DNA of 64,000 bases. Origin: Gephyromycinifex aptenodytis. GTDB taxonomy: Bacteria; Actinomycetota; Actinomycetes; Actinomycetales; Dermatophilaceae. Positions 37,276 through 45,754 of the stretch are shown here, piece by piece. The translations under genes were made by a program, and so were the position numbers. The stretch is taken from positions 2,852,001-2,916,000 of the forward strand of contig NZ_CP051155.1 of the NCBI RefSeq assembly GCF_012277275.1. Reading direction: 5' to 3'. The stretch's first letter is position 1; each line of letters begins with the position of its first letter. The notes under the pieces were generated by a model, which saw only the letters and a program-made list of their open reading frames with translations, was not told where the DNA came from and did no database searches.

Positions 37276-38657
37276 GTGAGCCCACGAATCATCCGGTGGA
37301 CGACCCGAGCCTGGCCGGTCCAGGCCTGGACGGTAGCGCCCTGGACGGCGGGGTTCGCCCCGCTCCGGCGGCGACCTCCGGCCAGAGCGAGCGCGACATC
37401 GCCACGCCCAGCGACGCCAAGGTGTATGACTTCGCCGTGATCGGCGGCGGCATCGTCGGTCTGGCCACGGCGATGAAGCTGCTCCAGGAGCGTCCGGGCG
37501 CCAGCCTGGTCGTCATCGAGAAGGAGGACCGCGTCGCGGCCCACCAGACCGGTCACAACTCGGGCGTCATCCACGCCGGCATCTACTACAAGCCCGGTTC
37601 GCACAAGGCGCTGCTGTGCAAGGAAGGCGCGCAGCGCACTCGGGCGTTCTGCGACGAGCACGGCATTCCCTACCGCAACACGGGCAAGTTGATCGTGGCG
37701 ACCAACGACGCTGAGCTGGAGCGGATGAACGCCCTGTACGAGCGGGCGCTCGTCAACGAACTCGACGTGGAGAAGATCGACGCCGCTGAGCTGAAGCGCC
37801 GGGAACCCAACATCACCGGTGTCGGGGCGATCTTCTTGAAGTCGACGGGCATCGTGGACTACAAGCAGGTCTGCCAGAAGATGGCCGAGGTCATCGAGGG
37901 CGCCGGCGGCACGATGCGCCTGGGCACGCGGGTCGTGGACATCACCGAGTCGCTGTCGGAGGTGCGCATCGATGTGGCGCGCGCCGACAACCAGCGTCGG
38001 GGGCGTCACGCCGCGGATGCCGGAGCCACAGAGCGGGTCTTCGCCAAGAAGCTCGTCGTGTGCGGCGGTATTCAGGCCGATCGACTGGCCGCGATGGCCG
38101 GGCTTGACCCCGATTTCCAGATGGTGCCGTTCCGGGGCGAGTACTACCGCCTCGACCCCAAGCACAACAACATCGTCGACACCCTCATCTACCCGGTGCC
38201 CGACCCTGATCTGCCCTTCCTCGGTGTGCACCTGACGCTGATGATGGACGGCGGGGTGACGGTGGGGCCGAACGCGGTGATGGGTCTGGCGCGCGAGGGC
38301 TACCCGAAGTGGTCGATGAACGCCAAGGACATCGTGGACTTCGTGAAGTTCCCCGGGTTCTGGCAGGTGGCCAAGAGCCAGCTGAAGACCGGTGTCGTCG
38401 AGCAGTGGAACTCCATGTACAAGCCGGGTTATCTGGAGCTGGTGCGCAAGTACTGCCCGCAGTTGACGACGGCCGACCTCACGCCTGAACCTGCCGGGAT
38501 CCGCGCGCAGGCCGTGAAGAAGGACGGCTCGATGGTCGAGGACTTCCTCTTCTACGAGACCGACCGCATGCTGCACGTCTGCAATGCGCCCTCGCCGGCG
38601 GCGACCAGCGCGATGCCGATCGGTGATCTCATCGCGGGCAAGGTCCTCGACCGCTGA
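37272..38657 (+). CDS. lhgO: L-2-hydroxyglutarate oxidase-like FAD enzyme (LhgO/YgaF family)
   Basis: A 461-residue DAO-family flavoprotein. After a ~50-residue Pro/Gly/Asp-rich N-terminal extension comes the FAD site VIGGGIVGLATAMKLL, then the LhgO block GHNSGVIHAGIYYKPGSHKA, the VCGGIQADRLA second FAD contact and PFRGEYYRL. The C-terminal GIRAQAVKKDGSMVEDF is also family-typical. LhgO oxidises L-2-hydroxyglutarate, but here the gene is the fifth member of a sugar nucleotide operon (ATGA overlap with the SAF gene), so the substrate may be a related 2-hydroxy acid. A strong terminator follows. Confidence 0.85.
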   Translation: MSEPTNHPVDDPSLAGPGLDGSALDGGVRPAPAATSGQSERDIATPSDAKVYDFAVIGGGIVGLATAMKLLQERPGASLVVIEKEDRVAAHQTGHNSGVIHAGIYYKPGSHKALLCKEGAQRTRAFCDEHGIPYRNTGKLIVATNDAELERMNALYERALVNELDVEKIDAAELKRREPNITGVGAIFLKSTGIVDYKQVCQKMAEVIEGAGGTMRLGTRVVDITESLSEVRIDVARADNQRRGRHAADAGATERVFAKKLVVCGGIQADRLAAMAGLDPDFQMVPFRGEYYRLDPKHNNIVDTLIYPVPDPDLPFLGVHLTLMMDGGVTVGPNAVMGLAREGYPKWSMNAKDIVDFVKFPGFWQVAKSQLKTGVVEQWNSMYKPGYLELVRKYCPQLTTADLTPEPAGIRAQAVKKDGSMVEDFLFYETDRMLHVCNAPSPAATSAMPIGDLIAGKVLDR

Positions 38658-38677
38658 GTCGAAGCACGCCACACATC

Positions 38678-38718
38678 AGGTTCGCCCCGGTACCGCCACT
38701 TGGTACCGGGGCGAACCT
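38678..38718 (+). terminator. Terminator of the five-gene NDP-sugar operon
   Basis: A 17 bp perfect stem (arms 38678-38694 and 38702-38718, containing CGCCCCGGTACC) with a 7 nt loop, 20 bp after the lhgO stop. Confidence 0.88.
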
Positions 38719-38864
38719 GTGGTGCACCCGATACGGCCGCATGCCGATTCCTGCTCAATCGGCCAGCTGCGCCGCGAGTCGGGTGCGCGGGAAGTACGTG
38801 GACGGCGGCGGCGTCGGTGCGTGACAGGGCGGTCGACTGCAGAGCTGGTGCCGCAGGTGGCAGG

Positions 38865-38870
38865 TAGGCT
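38865..38870 (+). promoter_or_regulatory. -10 hexamer of guaB3, leaderless layout
   Basis: TAGGCT, then GATCGG (6 nt), then GTG 38877. Confidence 0.55.
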
Positions 38871-38876
38871 GATCGG

Positions 38877-39998
38877 GTGAGTGAGATCGATATTGGCCGA
38901 GGTAAGCGGGGACGCCGCGCCTACTCCTTTGACGACATCGCCATCGTGCCTTCGCGGCGCACGCGCGACCCGGAGGAGGTCTCGACGACCTGGCAGATCG
39001 ATGCCTACCAGTTCGACCTGCCGTTCATCGCGGCGCCGATGGACTCGGTGATGTCACCGGAGACCGCGATCGCCTTCGGCCAGATGGGCGGACTGGGCGT
39101 CTTGGACCTGGAAGGGTTGTGGACCAGGTACGAGGACCCGCAGCCGCTCTTGGACGAGATCGCCTCCCTTGAGGGCTCGGTCGTCACCTCGCGGATGCAA
39201 GAGATCTACCGCGAACCCATCAAGCCTGAACTCATCACGCAGCGGCTCGGCCAGATGCGCGACGCCGGCGTCACCGTTGCCGGTGCGCTCTCACCGCAAC
39301 GCACCCAAGAACACTGGAAGCGGGTCATCGACGCAGGCGTCGACCTGTTCGTCATCCGCGGCACCACCGTCTCCGCCGAGCACGTCAGCAGCCACGCCGA
39401 ACCGCTGAACCTCAAACGGTTCATCTACGAGCTCGACGTGCCCGTCATCGTCGGCGGCGCCGGAACCTACACCGCCGCGCTGCACCTCATGCGCACCGGC
39501 GCTGCCGGGGTGCTCGTCGGCTTCGGCGGGGGAGCAGCGCACACCACCCGCCAGACGCTCGGCATCCAAACCCCCATGGCCACCGCCATCGCCGACGTCG
39601 CAGCCGCTCGCCGCGACTACCTCGACGAGTCCGGCGGACGGTATGTGCACGTCATCGCCGACGGCGGGATGGGGCGATCTGGTGACGTCATCAAGGCCAT
39701 CGCCTGCGGTTCTGACGCCGTGATGATCGGCGCGGCCCTGGCTCGCGCCCAGGAGGCACCCGGGCGCGGCTACCACTGGGGCAGCGAGGCACACCACAGC
39801 GAGTTGCCGCGAGGGGAACGGGTGCAGGTGGGGGCGCTGGCTCCGCTGCACGAGATCCTGCACGGGCCGGGTCGCTCCGCGGACGGCATGACCAACTTCG
39901 TCGGCGCGCTGCGTCGGGCCATGGCAACCACCGGCTACTCCGAGCTCAAGGAGTTCCAGCGGGTCGAGGTTGTCGTCGCCCCGTACTCACCCGCCTGA
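38877..39998 (+). CDS. guaB3: GuaB3 family IMP dehydrogenase-related protein
   Basis: A 373-residue IMPDH/GMPR-fold protein without CBS domains. It keeps the N-terminal AYSFDDIAIVPSRRT and FDLPFIAAPMDSVMSPE, and the phosphate site VIADGGMGRSGDVIKAI, but the loop aligned with the catalytic GPGSICTTR of GuaB reads GFGGGAAHTTR, with no cysteine. It is the actinobacterial GuaB3 lineage, for which I know of no settled function. GTG 38877 has a leaderless layout. It sits between guaB and guaA as in M. tuberculosis, which supports a role tied to guanine nucleotides. Confidence 0.93.
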   Translation: MSEIDIGRGKRGRRAYSFDDIAIVPSRRTRDPEEVSTTWQIDAYQFDLPFIAAPMDSVMSPETAIAFGQMGGLGVLDLEGLWTRYEDPQPLLDEIASLEGSVVTSRMQEIYREPIKPELITQRLGQMRDAGVTVAGALSPQRTQEHWKRVIDAGVDLFVIRGTTVSAEHVSSHAEPLNLKRFIYELDVPVIVGGAGTYTAALHLMRTGAAGVLVGFGGGAAHTTRQTLGIQTPMATAIADVAAARRDYLDESGGRYVHVIADGGMGRSGDVIKAIACGSDAVMIGAALARAQEAPGRGYHWGSEAHHSELPRGERVQVGALAPLHEILHGPGRSADGMTNFVGALRRAMATTGYSELKEFQRVEVVVAPYSPA

Positions 39999-40029
39999 GA
40001 TTGAGGTACCGCTGAGGCACCGGTCGGTT

Positions 40030-40410
40030 CTAGGGTCGGTGCTTCAGCGGGTGCTCGTGCTCGCTCTCCTCGCCCAGGTCCGCCTCGATGTGTTCCACAT
40101 GGGACAGCGCTTCGGTGAGCAGAGCCAGCACGTGGGTGTCGGCGGCGCGGTAGTAGATGTAGGTGCCGGCCCGCCGCCCACGCACCAGGCCCGCCAGACG
40201 CAGCTTGGCCAGGTGCTGGCTGACCGAGGTCGGACTGACCTCCGCCAGTTCGGCCAGCTCCGAGACTGCAGCCTCACCTTGGAACAAGGCCCACAACAGT
40301 TTGATCCGGGTGGGGTCGGCCAGCAGCCGGAAGGTCTCGGCAGCCACCGCCGCCTGCTCCTCGCCGGGCATCGCCATCGCGGGCTTCGCTTCGCGCATGT
40401 CCGTGACCAT
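40030..40410 (-). CDS. ArsR/SmtB-family metal-sensing repressor
   Basis: A 126-residue winged-helix repressor: RLLADPTRIKLLWALFQGE, recognition helix SPTSVSQHLAKLRLAGLV and wing RRAGTYIYY. The last helix carries D91, H93, H104 and H107, the alpha-5 metal site spacing (D-x-H-x10-H-x2-H) of zinc sensors CzrA/SmtB and of nickel/cobalt sensor NmtR. The tail adds three histidines (118, 120, 124), reminiscent of NmtR. No metal transporter is adjacent, so the target is unclear. ATG 40410 is chosen; ATG 40398 would shorten it by four residues. Its 3' end is 31 bp from guaB3. Confidence 0.9.
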   Translation of the reverse strand: MVTDMREAKPAMAMPGEEQAAVAAETFRLLADPTRIKLLWALFQGEAAVSELAELAEVSPTSVSQHLAKLRLAGLVRGRRAGTYIYYRAADTHVLALLTEALSHVEHIEADLGEESEHEHPLKHRP

Positions 40411-40618
40411 ACTGTTTCCGCGCCGCCGCCGCCCGACCCATCGGTGGCGGTGCGGCTCGCGAAGACCTGCGCCGGCCCTGGACGCGACTTCGCTACCGCT
40501 GTTGACATCCGCTCTGCGACCGCTCGTCACTATTCGCAATCGCCGCCATACCCGAGCCTGGTCGGCCCGGCGCGCCATCGCAGGAACTCCATTCCTCGGC
40601 GCCGACCGAATGGAGTTT

Positions 40619-40624
40619 TAGGAT
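40619..40624 (+). promoter_or_regulatory. -10 hexamer of gabD2, leaderless layout
   Basis: TAGGAT, then CGGGGT (6 nt), then ATG 40631. Confidence 0.55.
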
Positions 40625-40630
40625 CGGGGT

Positions 40631-42208
40631 ATGAGTACGCCCCCGGTCGTTGACGACCCCGTCCTCGCGCTCGATCCGCAGTGGGTCGCCCACCTGGCTG
40701 AACGGGCGGTCACCCAACCCCGGGCGGAGACGATGACCAGCATCACCCCGCTGACGGGGCGGCCGCTGGCGGTGCTGCCGGTTTCTACTCCGCAGGATGT
40801 ACATCTGGCGTTCGTCGGCTCGCGCGCGGCGGGCCAGGCGTGGGCGCACGTACCGCTGGCTACCCGCAGCCAGGTCCTGCTGCGCTTCCACGATCTGCTG
40901 CTGCGCCACCAGGTGGAGATGCTCGACCTCATCCAGCTCGAGACGGGCAAAGCCCGCCATCACGCCTTCGACGAGATCGTCGACACCGCGCAGGTCGCGC
41001 GACACTACGCGCGGCATGCCTCCCGCTACCTACGCCCGCGAAGCCACCCCGGGCTGATCCCGGTCCTGACCGATGTGTTGGAGCTGCGCCACCCCAAGGG
41101 CGTCGTCGGAGTGGTGGCGCCGTGGAACTACCCGCTGTCGATGGGAGTCACCGACGCGCTACCTGCACTGATGGCCGGGAACGCGGTAGTCGTCCGGCCT
41201 GATCCGGCGACTTCGCTGACCATGCTGTTCGCCGCCGAACTCCTGGACCGGGCGGGTCTTCCCGGACGGGTGCTGCAGGTGGTGCTGGGTTCGGGGCCGA
41301 GTGTGGGTGCTGCGGTGGTGCAGGAAGCCGACCACGTCTGCTTCACCGGTTCAACGCGCACCGGCCGCACGGTAGGAGCCCAAGCCGGGGAACGGTTGGT
41401 CTCGGCCACGCTGGAGTTAGGCGGGAAGAACCCGCTGTACGTCGCCGCCGATGCCGACCTCGACCGGGCCGTCGAGGGAGCGGTGCGGGCCTGCTTCGCC
41501 TCTGCCGGGCAACTGTGCGTCAGCACCGAACGCCTGCTGCTGCATGACGTCATCGCCGATGACTTCCTGGCCAAGTTCGTTCCCACAGTGGCCGCCATGC
41601 GGCTGGGGGCGAACCTGACCTACGACGCGGACATGGGCTCACTGGGTGGGCCGGAACAATTGGCGCGGGTGCGTCGGCATGTCGAGAACGCCCAGGCCAT
41701 GGGCGCCACGGTGCTCACCGGTGCGCGTCCCCGACCCGACATCGGCCCGTTCTTTTACGAGCCCACGGTGTTGACTCACGTCACCCCCGAGATGGACGTC
41801 GCCAAGGAAGAAACCTTCGGGCCGGTGGTGTCGGTCTACCGGGTGGGCAGCGACGCCGAGGCGGTGGCGTTGGCGAATGAGGGCGAGTACGGCCTATCGG
41901 CCTCGGTGTGGACCGCCGACGCAATACGAGGGCGCGCCATCGGCTCTCTCATCCGCGCCGGCAGCGTCAACATCAACGAGGGCTATGCCGCGGCCTACGC
42001 CAGTCCCAGCGCGCCGATGGGCGGGATGGGATCCTCCGGTGTGGGCCGTCGACACGGCGCCGAGGGGATCCTGGCCATGACCGAAGCGCAGACGATCGCC
42101 ACCCAGCGTCTGATCGGGGTGGGCGCTCCGGCGCGGATCGGACAGGAGCGCTGGGCCGACCTGATCACGAGCGGGCTGAAGGTGATGAAGACGCTGGGGC
42201 GGCACTGA
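40631..42208 (+). CDS. gabD2: Succinate-semialdehyde dehydrogenase (GabD2-like aldehyde dehydrogenase)
   Basis: A 525-residue aldehyde dehydrogenase. It has APWNYPLSM, the general-base glutamate in TLELGGKNP, the catalytic cysteine in SAGQLCVSTE (C296) and KEETFGPVVSV. The C-terminal extension (residues ~480-525) and overall sequence resemble the actinobacterial GabD2 group, which oxidises succinic semialdehyde with NADP. The substrate is inferred from resemblance only. It is divergent from arsR over a 220 bp region and probably monocistronic. Confidence 0.9.
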   Translation: MSTPPVVDDPVLALDPQWVAHLAERAVTQPRAETMTSITPLTGRPLAVLPVSTPQDVHLAFVGSRAAGQAWAHVPLATRSQVLLRFHDLLLRHQVEMLDLIQLETGKARHHAFDEIVDTAQVARHYARHASRYLRPRSHPGLIPVLTDVLELRHPKGVVGVVAPWNYPLSMGVTDALPALMAGNAVVVRPDPATSLTMLFAAELLDRAGLPGRVLQVVLGSGPSVGAAVVQEADHVCFTGSTRTGRTVGAQAGERLVSATLELGGKNPLYVAADADLDRAVEGAVRACFASAGQLCVSTERLLLHDVIADDFLAKFVPTVAAMRLGANLTYDADMGSLGGPEQLARVRRHVENAQAMGATVLTGARPRPDIGPFFYEPTVLTHVTPEMDVAKEETFGPVVSVYRVGSDAEAVALANEGEYGLSASVWTADAIRGRAIGSLIRAGSVNINEGYAAAYASPSAPMGGMGSSGVGRRHGAEGILAMTEAQTIATQRLIGVGAPARIGQERWADLITSGLKVMKTLGRH

Positions 42209-42240
42209 TGCCCCACCCCGCACCGCCACGCGGGATGGCC

Positions 42241-42246
42241 TAGCCT
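42241..42246 (+). promoter_or_regulatory. -10 hexamer of the SURF1 gene, leaderless layout
   Basis: TAGCCT, then GGAGCG (6 nt), then GTG 42253. Confidence 0.5.
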
Positions 42247-42252
42247 GGAGCG

Positions 42253-43074
42253 GTGCTCCGAACGGCTCTGCAGCCTCGCTGGCTGGCGCTCCTCGGCCTC
42301 GTGCTTGTAGTCGTCGTCACGTTCGGCTGGCTAGGCATGTGGCAGCTTGACGTGTCGCGAAGCAAGGGGCAGCGCGAGATGCTGGCGCAGATCGAAGCCG
42401 CACCGGCCGAACCGGTGCAGGACATCATCACCCCCCACGCCCCGTTCACCGGAAACATGGTCGGGCGCAAGGTCACCGCCACCGGCAGCTACGATCCCGC
42501 AGGTCAGGTCCTCATCGCCCGGCGCCGGTTGGGAGAACAGGTCGGTTTCTGGGTCCTGACCCCGCTCATCGTCGACGACGGCGGGGCGCGACTGCCCATC
42601 GTCCGCGGTTTCACGCCGACGGATTCGGCGCCGCCGCCCCCACCGGGGACGATCAAGGTGCAGGGCGCGCTACAGCCGCAGGAGGGCCCGCCCGATGACC
42701 CGAGTCCGCTGCCGACGGGACAACTGGGTTCGGTGGATCTGTCCAGTCTGGTCAACGTCTGGCCCGGGGACCTCTACAACGGCTTCGTTTTCGCCACCGA
42801 TGAGGACCCGGCGCCGGAAGACATCCGCGCCGGGACCCTGCAGCGGATCCCACTGCCGGTCAGCGGCAGCGAAGGCATCGTCTGGCGCAACTTCGCCTAC
42901 GCCATCCAATGGTGGATATTCGCGGCCTTCGCCCTGTACCTGTGGTGGCGCATGGTCCGCGACGACTACGAGGTCTCCCAACTGCCGACCCAGGACACTC
43001 CCGCAGCGGCACCACCCGCCGACCACGCCCCCGAAGACATCCAGAGCAGCACCGCAGGAGGACAACCGTCATGA
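42253..43074 (+). CDS. SURF1 family cytochrome oxidase biogenesis protein
   Basis: A 273-residue protein with the SURF1 layout: one helix near the N-terminus (WLALLGLVLVVVVTFGWLGMWQL), an extracytoplasmic domain with the typical GRKVTATGSYD and WVLTPLIVDDG blocks, and a second helix around residues 215-237 (WWIFAAFALYLWW). SURF1 proteins assist haem a insertion or assembly of cytochrome c oxidase. The start is GTG 42253; the 3' end overlaps the DUF3817 gene as ATGA. This adds to the respiratory theme of the window. Confidence 0.92.
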   Translation: MLRTALQPRWLALLGLVLVVVVTFGWLGMWQLDVSRSKGQREMLAQIEAAPAEPVQDIITPHAPFTGNMVGRKVTATGSYDPAGQVLIARRRLGEQVGFWVLTPLIVDDGGARLPIVRGFTPTDSAPPPPPGTIKVQGALQPQEGPPDDPSPLPTGQLGSVDLSSLVNVWPGDLYNGFVFATDEDPAPEDIRAGTLQRIPLPVSGSEGIVWRNFAYAIQWWIFAAFALYLWWRMVRDDYEVSQLPTQDTPAAAPPADHAPEDIQSSTAGGQPS

Positions 43075-43451
43075 CCGCCCAGCACGTGAGCCAGAACGCG
43101 CTACCCAGGGGCTTCGAGCCGCAGAAGGTCGCCAAGGCACTGACGCCGTTCCGGGTGATGGCGTTCGTGGTCGGTGTCGGCCTGCTCGTGCTCGTGGTCG
43201 AAATGGTGCTCAGCTACGGCTACGGGCTTAAGGGGGATGCCAACCCGCTGGGTTGGTGGCCCGCCCCACACGGCTTCATCTACATGGTCTATCTGGCCAC
43301 GGTCGCCAACCTCGGCTTCGCGGCGCGCTGGCCGCTGGGCAAGATGGTCGGCGTCATGCTCGCCGGTTGCGTACCTTTCCTGTCGTTCTGGGTGGAGCAT
43401 CGCACCGCGAGCAAGGTCAAGCGGCAGCTGGCCGACGCCGCCGGCCGCTGA
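43071..43451 (+). CDS. DUF3817 family integral membrane protein
   Basis: A 126-residue protein with three hydrophobic helices (near residues 28-48, 65-83 and 90-107) and the DUF3817 blocks GWWPAPHGFIYMVYLATVANL and PFLSFWVEHR. Function is unknown. It is translationally coupled to SURF1 (ATGA) and lies 52 bp before guaA, which has its own leaderless promoter. In other actinobacteria this family is also found next to guaA. Confidence 0.9.
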   Translation: MTAQHVSQNALPRGFEPQKVAKALTPFRVMAFVVGVGLLVLVVEMVLSYGYGLKGDANPLGWWPAPHGFIYMVYLATVANLGFAARWPLGKMVGVMLAGCVPFLSFWVEHRTASKVKRQLADAAGR

Positions 43452-43491
43452 ACCCGTTCCCGCTCACTCGGCCGAGCGCCGGGGCGGCCAT

Positions 43492-43497
43492 TAGACT
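43492..43497 (+). promoter_or_regulatory. -10 hexamer of guaA, leaderless layout
   Basis: TAGACT, then CACCGG (6 nt), then GTG 43504. Confidence 0.55.
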
Positions 43498-43503
43498 CAC
43501 CGG

Positions 43504-45081
43504 GTGACCGACGCTCTGCACGCTCATCCCGTCCTCGTTGTCGACTACGGCGCCCAGTACGCGCAGCTCATTGCGCGCCGGGTGCGCGAAGCCGACGTGT
43601 TCAGCGAGGTGGTGCCGCACACCACACCCGTCGCTGAACTGCTCGCCCGCGACCCAGGGGCGATCATTCTTTCCGGCGGGCCCGCCTCGGTGTACTCCGA
43701 AGGCGCTCCGCGACTGGACCCGGCCGTTCTTGAAGCCGGGATTCCCGTCTTCGGCATGTGTTACGGCTTCCAGGCGATGGCCATGGCGCTCGGCGGCGAG
43801 GTGGAGCAGACCGGGCTGGGGGAGTACGGCTCGACCCAGGCGCAGGTGCAACCGGACTCCTCGACGTTGTTCACCGGCCAGCCCATCAGCCAATCGGTGT
43901 GGATGTCGCACGGCGACTCGGTGACGCAGGCTCCCGAGGGAATGCAGGTGACGGCCTCCACTTCAGGAGCGCCGGTGGCCGCCTTCGAGGATGATGAGCG
44001 CCGGCTCTACGGGGTGCAGTGGCACCCGGAGGTCATGCACTCCTCGTTCGGTCAGCGCGTCCTGGAGAACTTCCTGCGCCGGGGAGCCGGTCTGGAAGGG
44101 TCGTGGACGCCCGCGAGCATCGTCGAGGAGCAGGTCGAGAAGATCCGCGCGCAGGTGGGTGACGCGCGGGTCATCTGCGGGCTCTCCGGCGGCGTGGACT
44201 CCTCGGTTGCTGCGGCGCTGGTGCAGAAGGCCGTCGGTGACCAACTCACCTGCGTCTTCGTCGACCATGGGCTGTTGCGCGCCGGTGAGGCTGAGCAGGT
44301 GGAGAAGGACTTCGTTGAGGCGACCGGGGTCGACCTGGTCGTCGTCGACGCCGCGGAGCGGTTCCTGGATGCGTTGGCGGGGGTGAGCGACCCCGAGACC
44401 AAACGCAAGATCATCGGCCGCGAGTTCATCCGCTGCTTCGAGCAGGCGGCCCGCGACATCGCCGGGTCGGCCGATCAGGAAGGCCACCCGGTGCAGTTCC
44501 TCGTACAGGGGACTCTGTACCCGGACGTCGTGGAGTCCGGCGGCGGGTCGGGAACCGCCAACATCAAGAGTCATCACAACGTCGGCGGACTGCCCGAGGA
44601 CCTGCAGTTCACCCTGGTGGAGCCGTTGCGGGACCTGTTCAAGGACGAGGTGCGCCAGGTCGGTCTCGAGCTGGGGGTGCCCGAGACGATCGTGTGGCGT
44701 CAGCCCTTCCCCGGCCCCGGTCTGGGGATCCGCATCGTCGGCGAGGTCACCCGAGAGCGGTTGGAGACGCTGCGCGCTGCTGACGCGATCGCCCGGGAAG
44801 AGCTGACCTCGGCCGGGTTGGACCGCGACATCTGGCAGTGCCCGGTCGTGCTTCTGGCGGACGTCCGCTCGGTGGGGGTCCAAGGTGATGGCCGCACCTA
44901 CGGCCACCCGATCGTGTTGCGGCCGGTGAGTAGCGAGGACGCGATGACGGCCGACTGGTCGCGTGTCCCCTACGACGTGCTCAGCGCGATCTCCACCCGG
45001 ATCACCAACGAGGTACGCGAAGTCAACCGGGTCGTGCTGGACGTCACGTCCAAGCCCCCGGGCACCATCGAGTGGGAGTGA
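43504..45081 (+). CDS. guaA: GMP synthase (glutamine-hydrolysing) GuaA
   Basis: A 525-residue two-domain enzyme converting XMP to GMP. The class I glutaminase domain has GMCYGFQAM (C86) and the histidine in QWHPEV; the ATP pyrophosphatase domain has LSGGVDSS (from S228) and the C-terminal dimerisation domain ends [20 protein letters not shown]. Length is standard. It acts directly after GuaB. The promoter is leaderless and a terminator follows, so it is monocistronic. Confidence 0.98.
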   Translation: MTDALHAHPVLVVDYGAQYAQLIARRVREADVFSEVVPHTTPVAELLARDPGAIILSGGPASVYSEGAPRLDPAVLEAGIPVFGMCYGFQAMAMALGGEVEQTGLGEYGSTQAQVQPDSSTLFTGQPISQSVWMSHGDSVTQAPEGMQVTASTSGAPVAAFEDDERRLYGVQWHPEVMHSSFGQRVLENFLRRGAGLEGSWTPASIVEEQVEKIRAQVGDARVICGLSGGVDSSVAAALVQKAVGDQLTCVFVDHGLLRAGEAEQVEKDFVEATGVDLVVVDAAERFLDALAGVSDPETKRKIIGREFIRCFEQAARDIAGSADQEGHPVQFLVQGTLYPDVVESGGGSGTANIKSHHNVGGLPEDLQFTLVEPLRDLFKDEVRQVGLELGVPETIVWRQPFPGPGLGIRIVGEVTRERLETLRAADAIAREELTSAGLDRDIWQCPVVLLADVRSVGVQGDGRTYGHPIVLRPVSSEDAMTADWSRVPYDVLSAISTRITNEVREVNRVVLDVTSKPPGTIEWE

Positions 45082-45102
45082 ACCGCTGAGAATGCGGTGA
45101 CG

Positions 45103-45135
45103 GCGGCGCAGACCCCCTGGGGGTGTCTGCGCCGC
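45103..45135 (+). terminator. Terminator after guaA
   Basis: An 11 bp perfect stem (GCGGCGCAGAC / GTCTGCGCCGC) with an additional inner CCCC/GGGG pairing, 21 bp after the guaA stop. Confidence 0.85.
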
Positions 45136-45276
45136 TGTCGTGCTCGGCGGCAGTGGCCCTGCCGGACCGGCGGCGTGTTCCTTGCCGGGGACGGGAATTC
45201 GCTAGGTGAACAGCGGGTGTCCGGGACGGCGCGGCAACCGTAGGCTGGGGCGCAGCGACCACGAAGGAGAGCAGTG

Positions 45277-45648
45277 ATGAGTAATCAGTCGATGCATGGT
45301 TTGCGGGCCGCGGTGCAGGGTTACTACGACGCACTCGACCGCGAAGACATCGAAACTGCCCTGGACTATTTCGGCGGCGAGATCCTCTACCGGCGCCCCG
45401 GGTATGAACCGATCACCGGCCTAGAGCGCCTTCGCGCCTACTACACGCAAGACCGTCTTCTGGCCAGCGGCCGGCATGTCATCCGCTCCGTCGTCGTCGA
45501 GGGCCACTCGGCCGCCGCCCACGGCACCTTTGAGGGGGAGTTGAAGGACGGCGGGCGCACGACCACCGGATTCGCTGCGTTCTTCACCTTCGACGGTGGC
45601 GGGCGCATCATCGAGCACACGACGTACTTCTTCGTACCTGCCGTGTAG
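45277..45648 (+). CDS. NTF2/SnoaL-like protein
   Basis: A 123-residue protein of the SnoaL/NTF2-like fold: an N-terminal helix (LRAAVQGYYDALDREDIETALDYF), then RRPGYEPITGLERLRAYY and a beta-sheet part ending AFFTFDGGGRIIEHTTYF. Members bind small hydrophobic ligands or act as cyclases and isomerases; nothing in the neighbourhood gives a substrate. ATG 45277 has an AAGGAGA site 8 nt upstream; TAGGCT at 45241 is the likely -10, so this gene has a normal leader. Confidence 0.85.
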   Translation: MSNQSMHGLRAAVQGYYDALDREDIETALDYFGGEILYRRPGYEPITGLERLRAYYTQDRLLASGRHVIRSVVVEGHSAAAHGTFEGELKDGGRTTTGFAAFFTFDGGGRIIEHTTYFFVPAV

Positions 45649-45678
45649 CGAGACCGCTACGCCCGACAGAGACGAGAT

Positions 45679-45723
45679 CGATCAGGCCGGCCCCCTAACA
45701 TCTTCGGGGCGCCGGCCTGATCG
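45679..45723. terminator. Bidirectional terminator between NTF2-like and radical SAM genes
   Basis: A 13 bp perfect stem (CGATCAGGCCGGC and complement) continuing with a CCCC/GGGG pairing lies between two convergent genes, 31 bp from each. Confidence 0.85.
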
Positions 45724-45754
45724 GTATCTATCGGCTCTGCGCTCGTGCAGGCGC

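Noticed and set aside
35863-38672. Long minus-strand frames opposite the SAF oxidoreductase and lhgO genes
   Set aside because: They mirror codon bias of the real coding strand, with His/Arg/Val-rich translations and no motifs.
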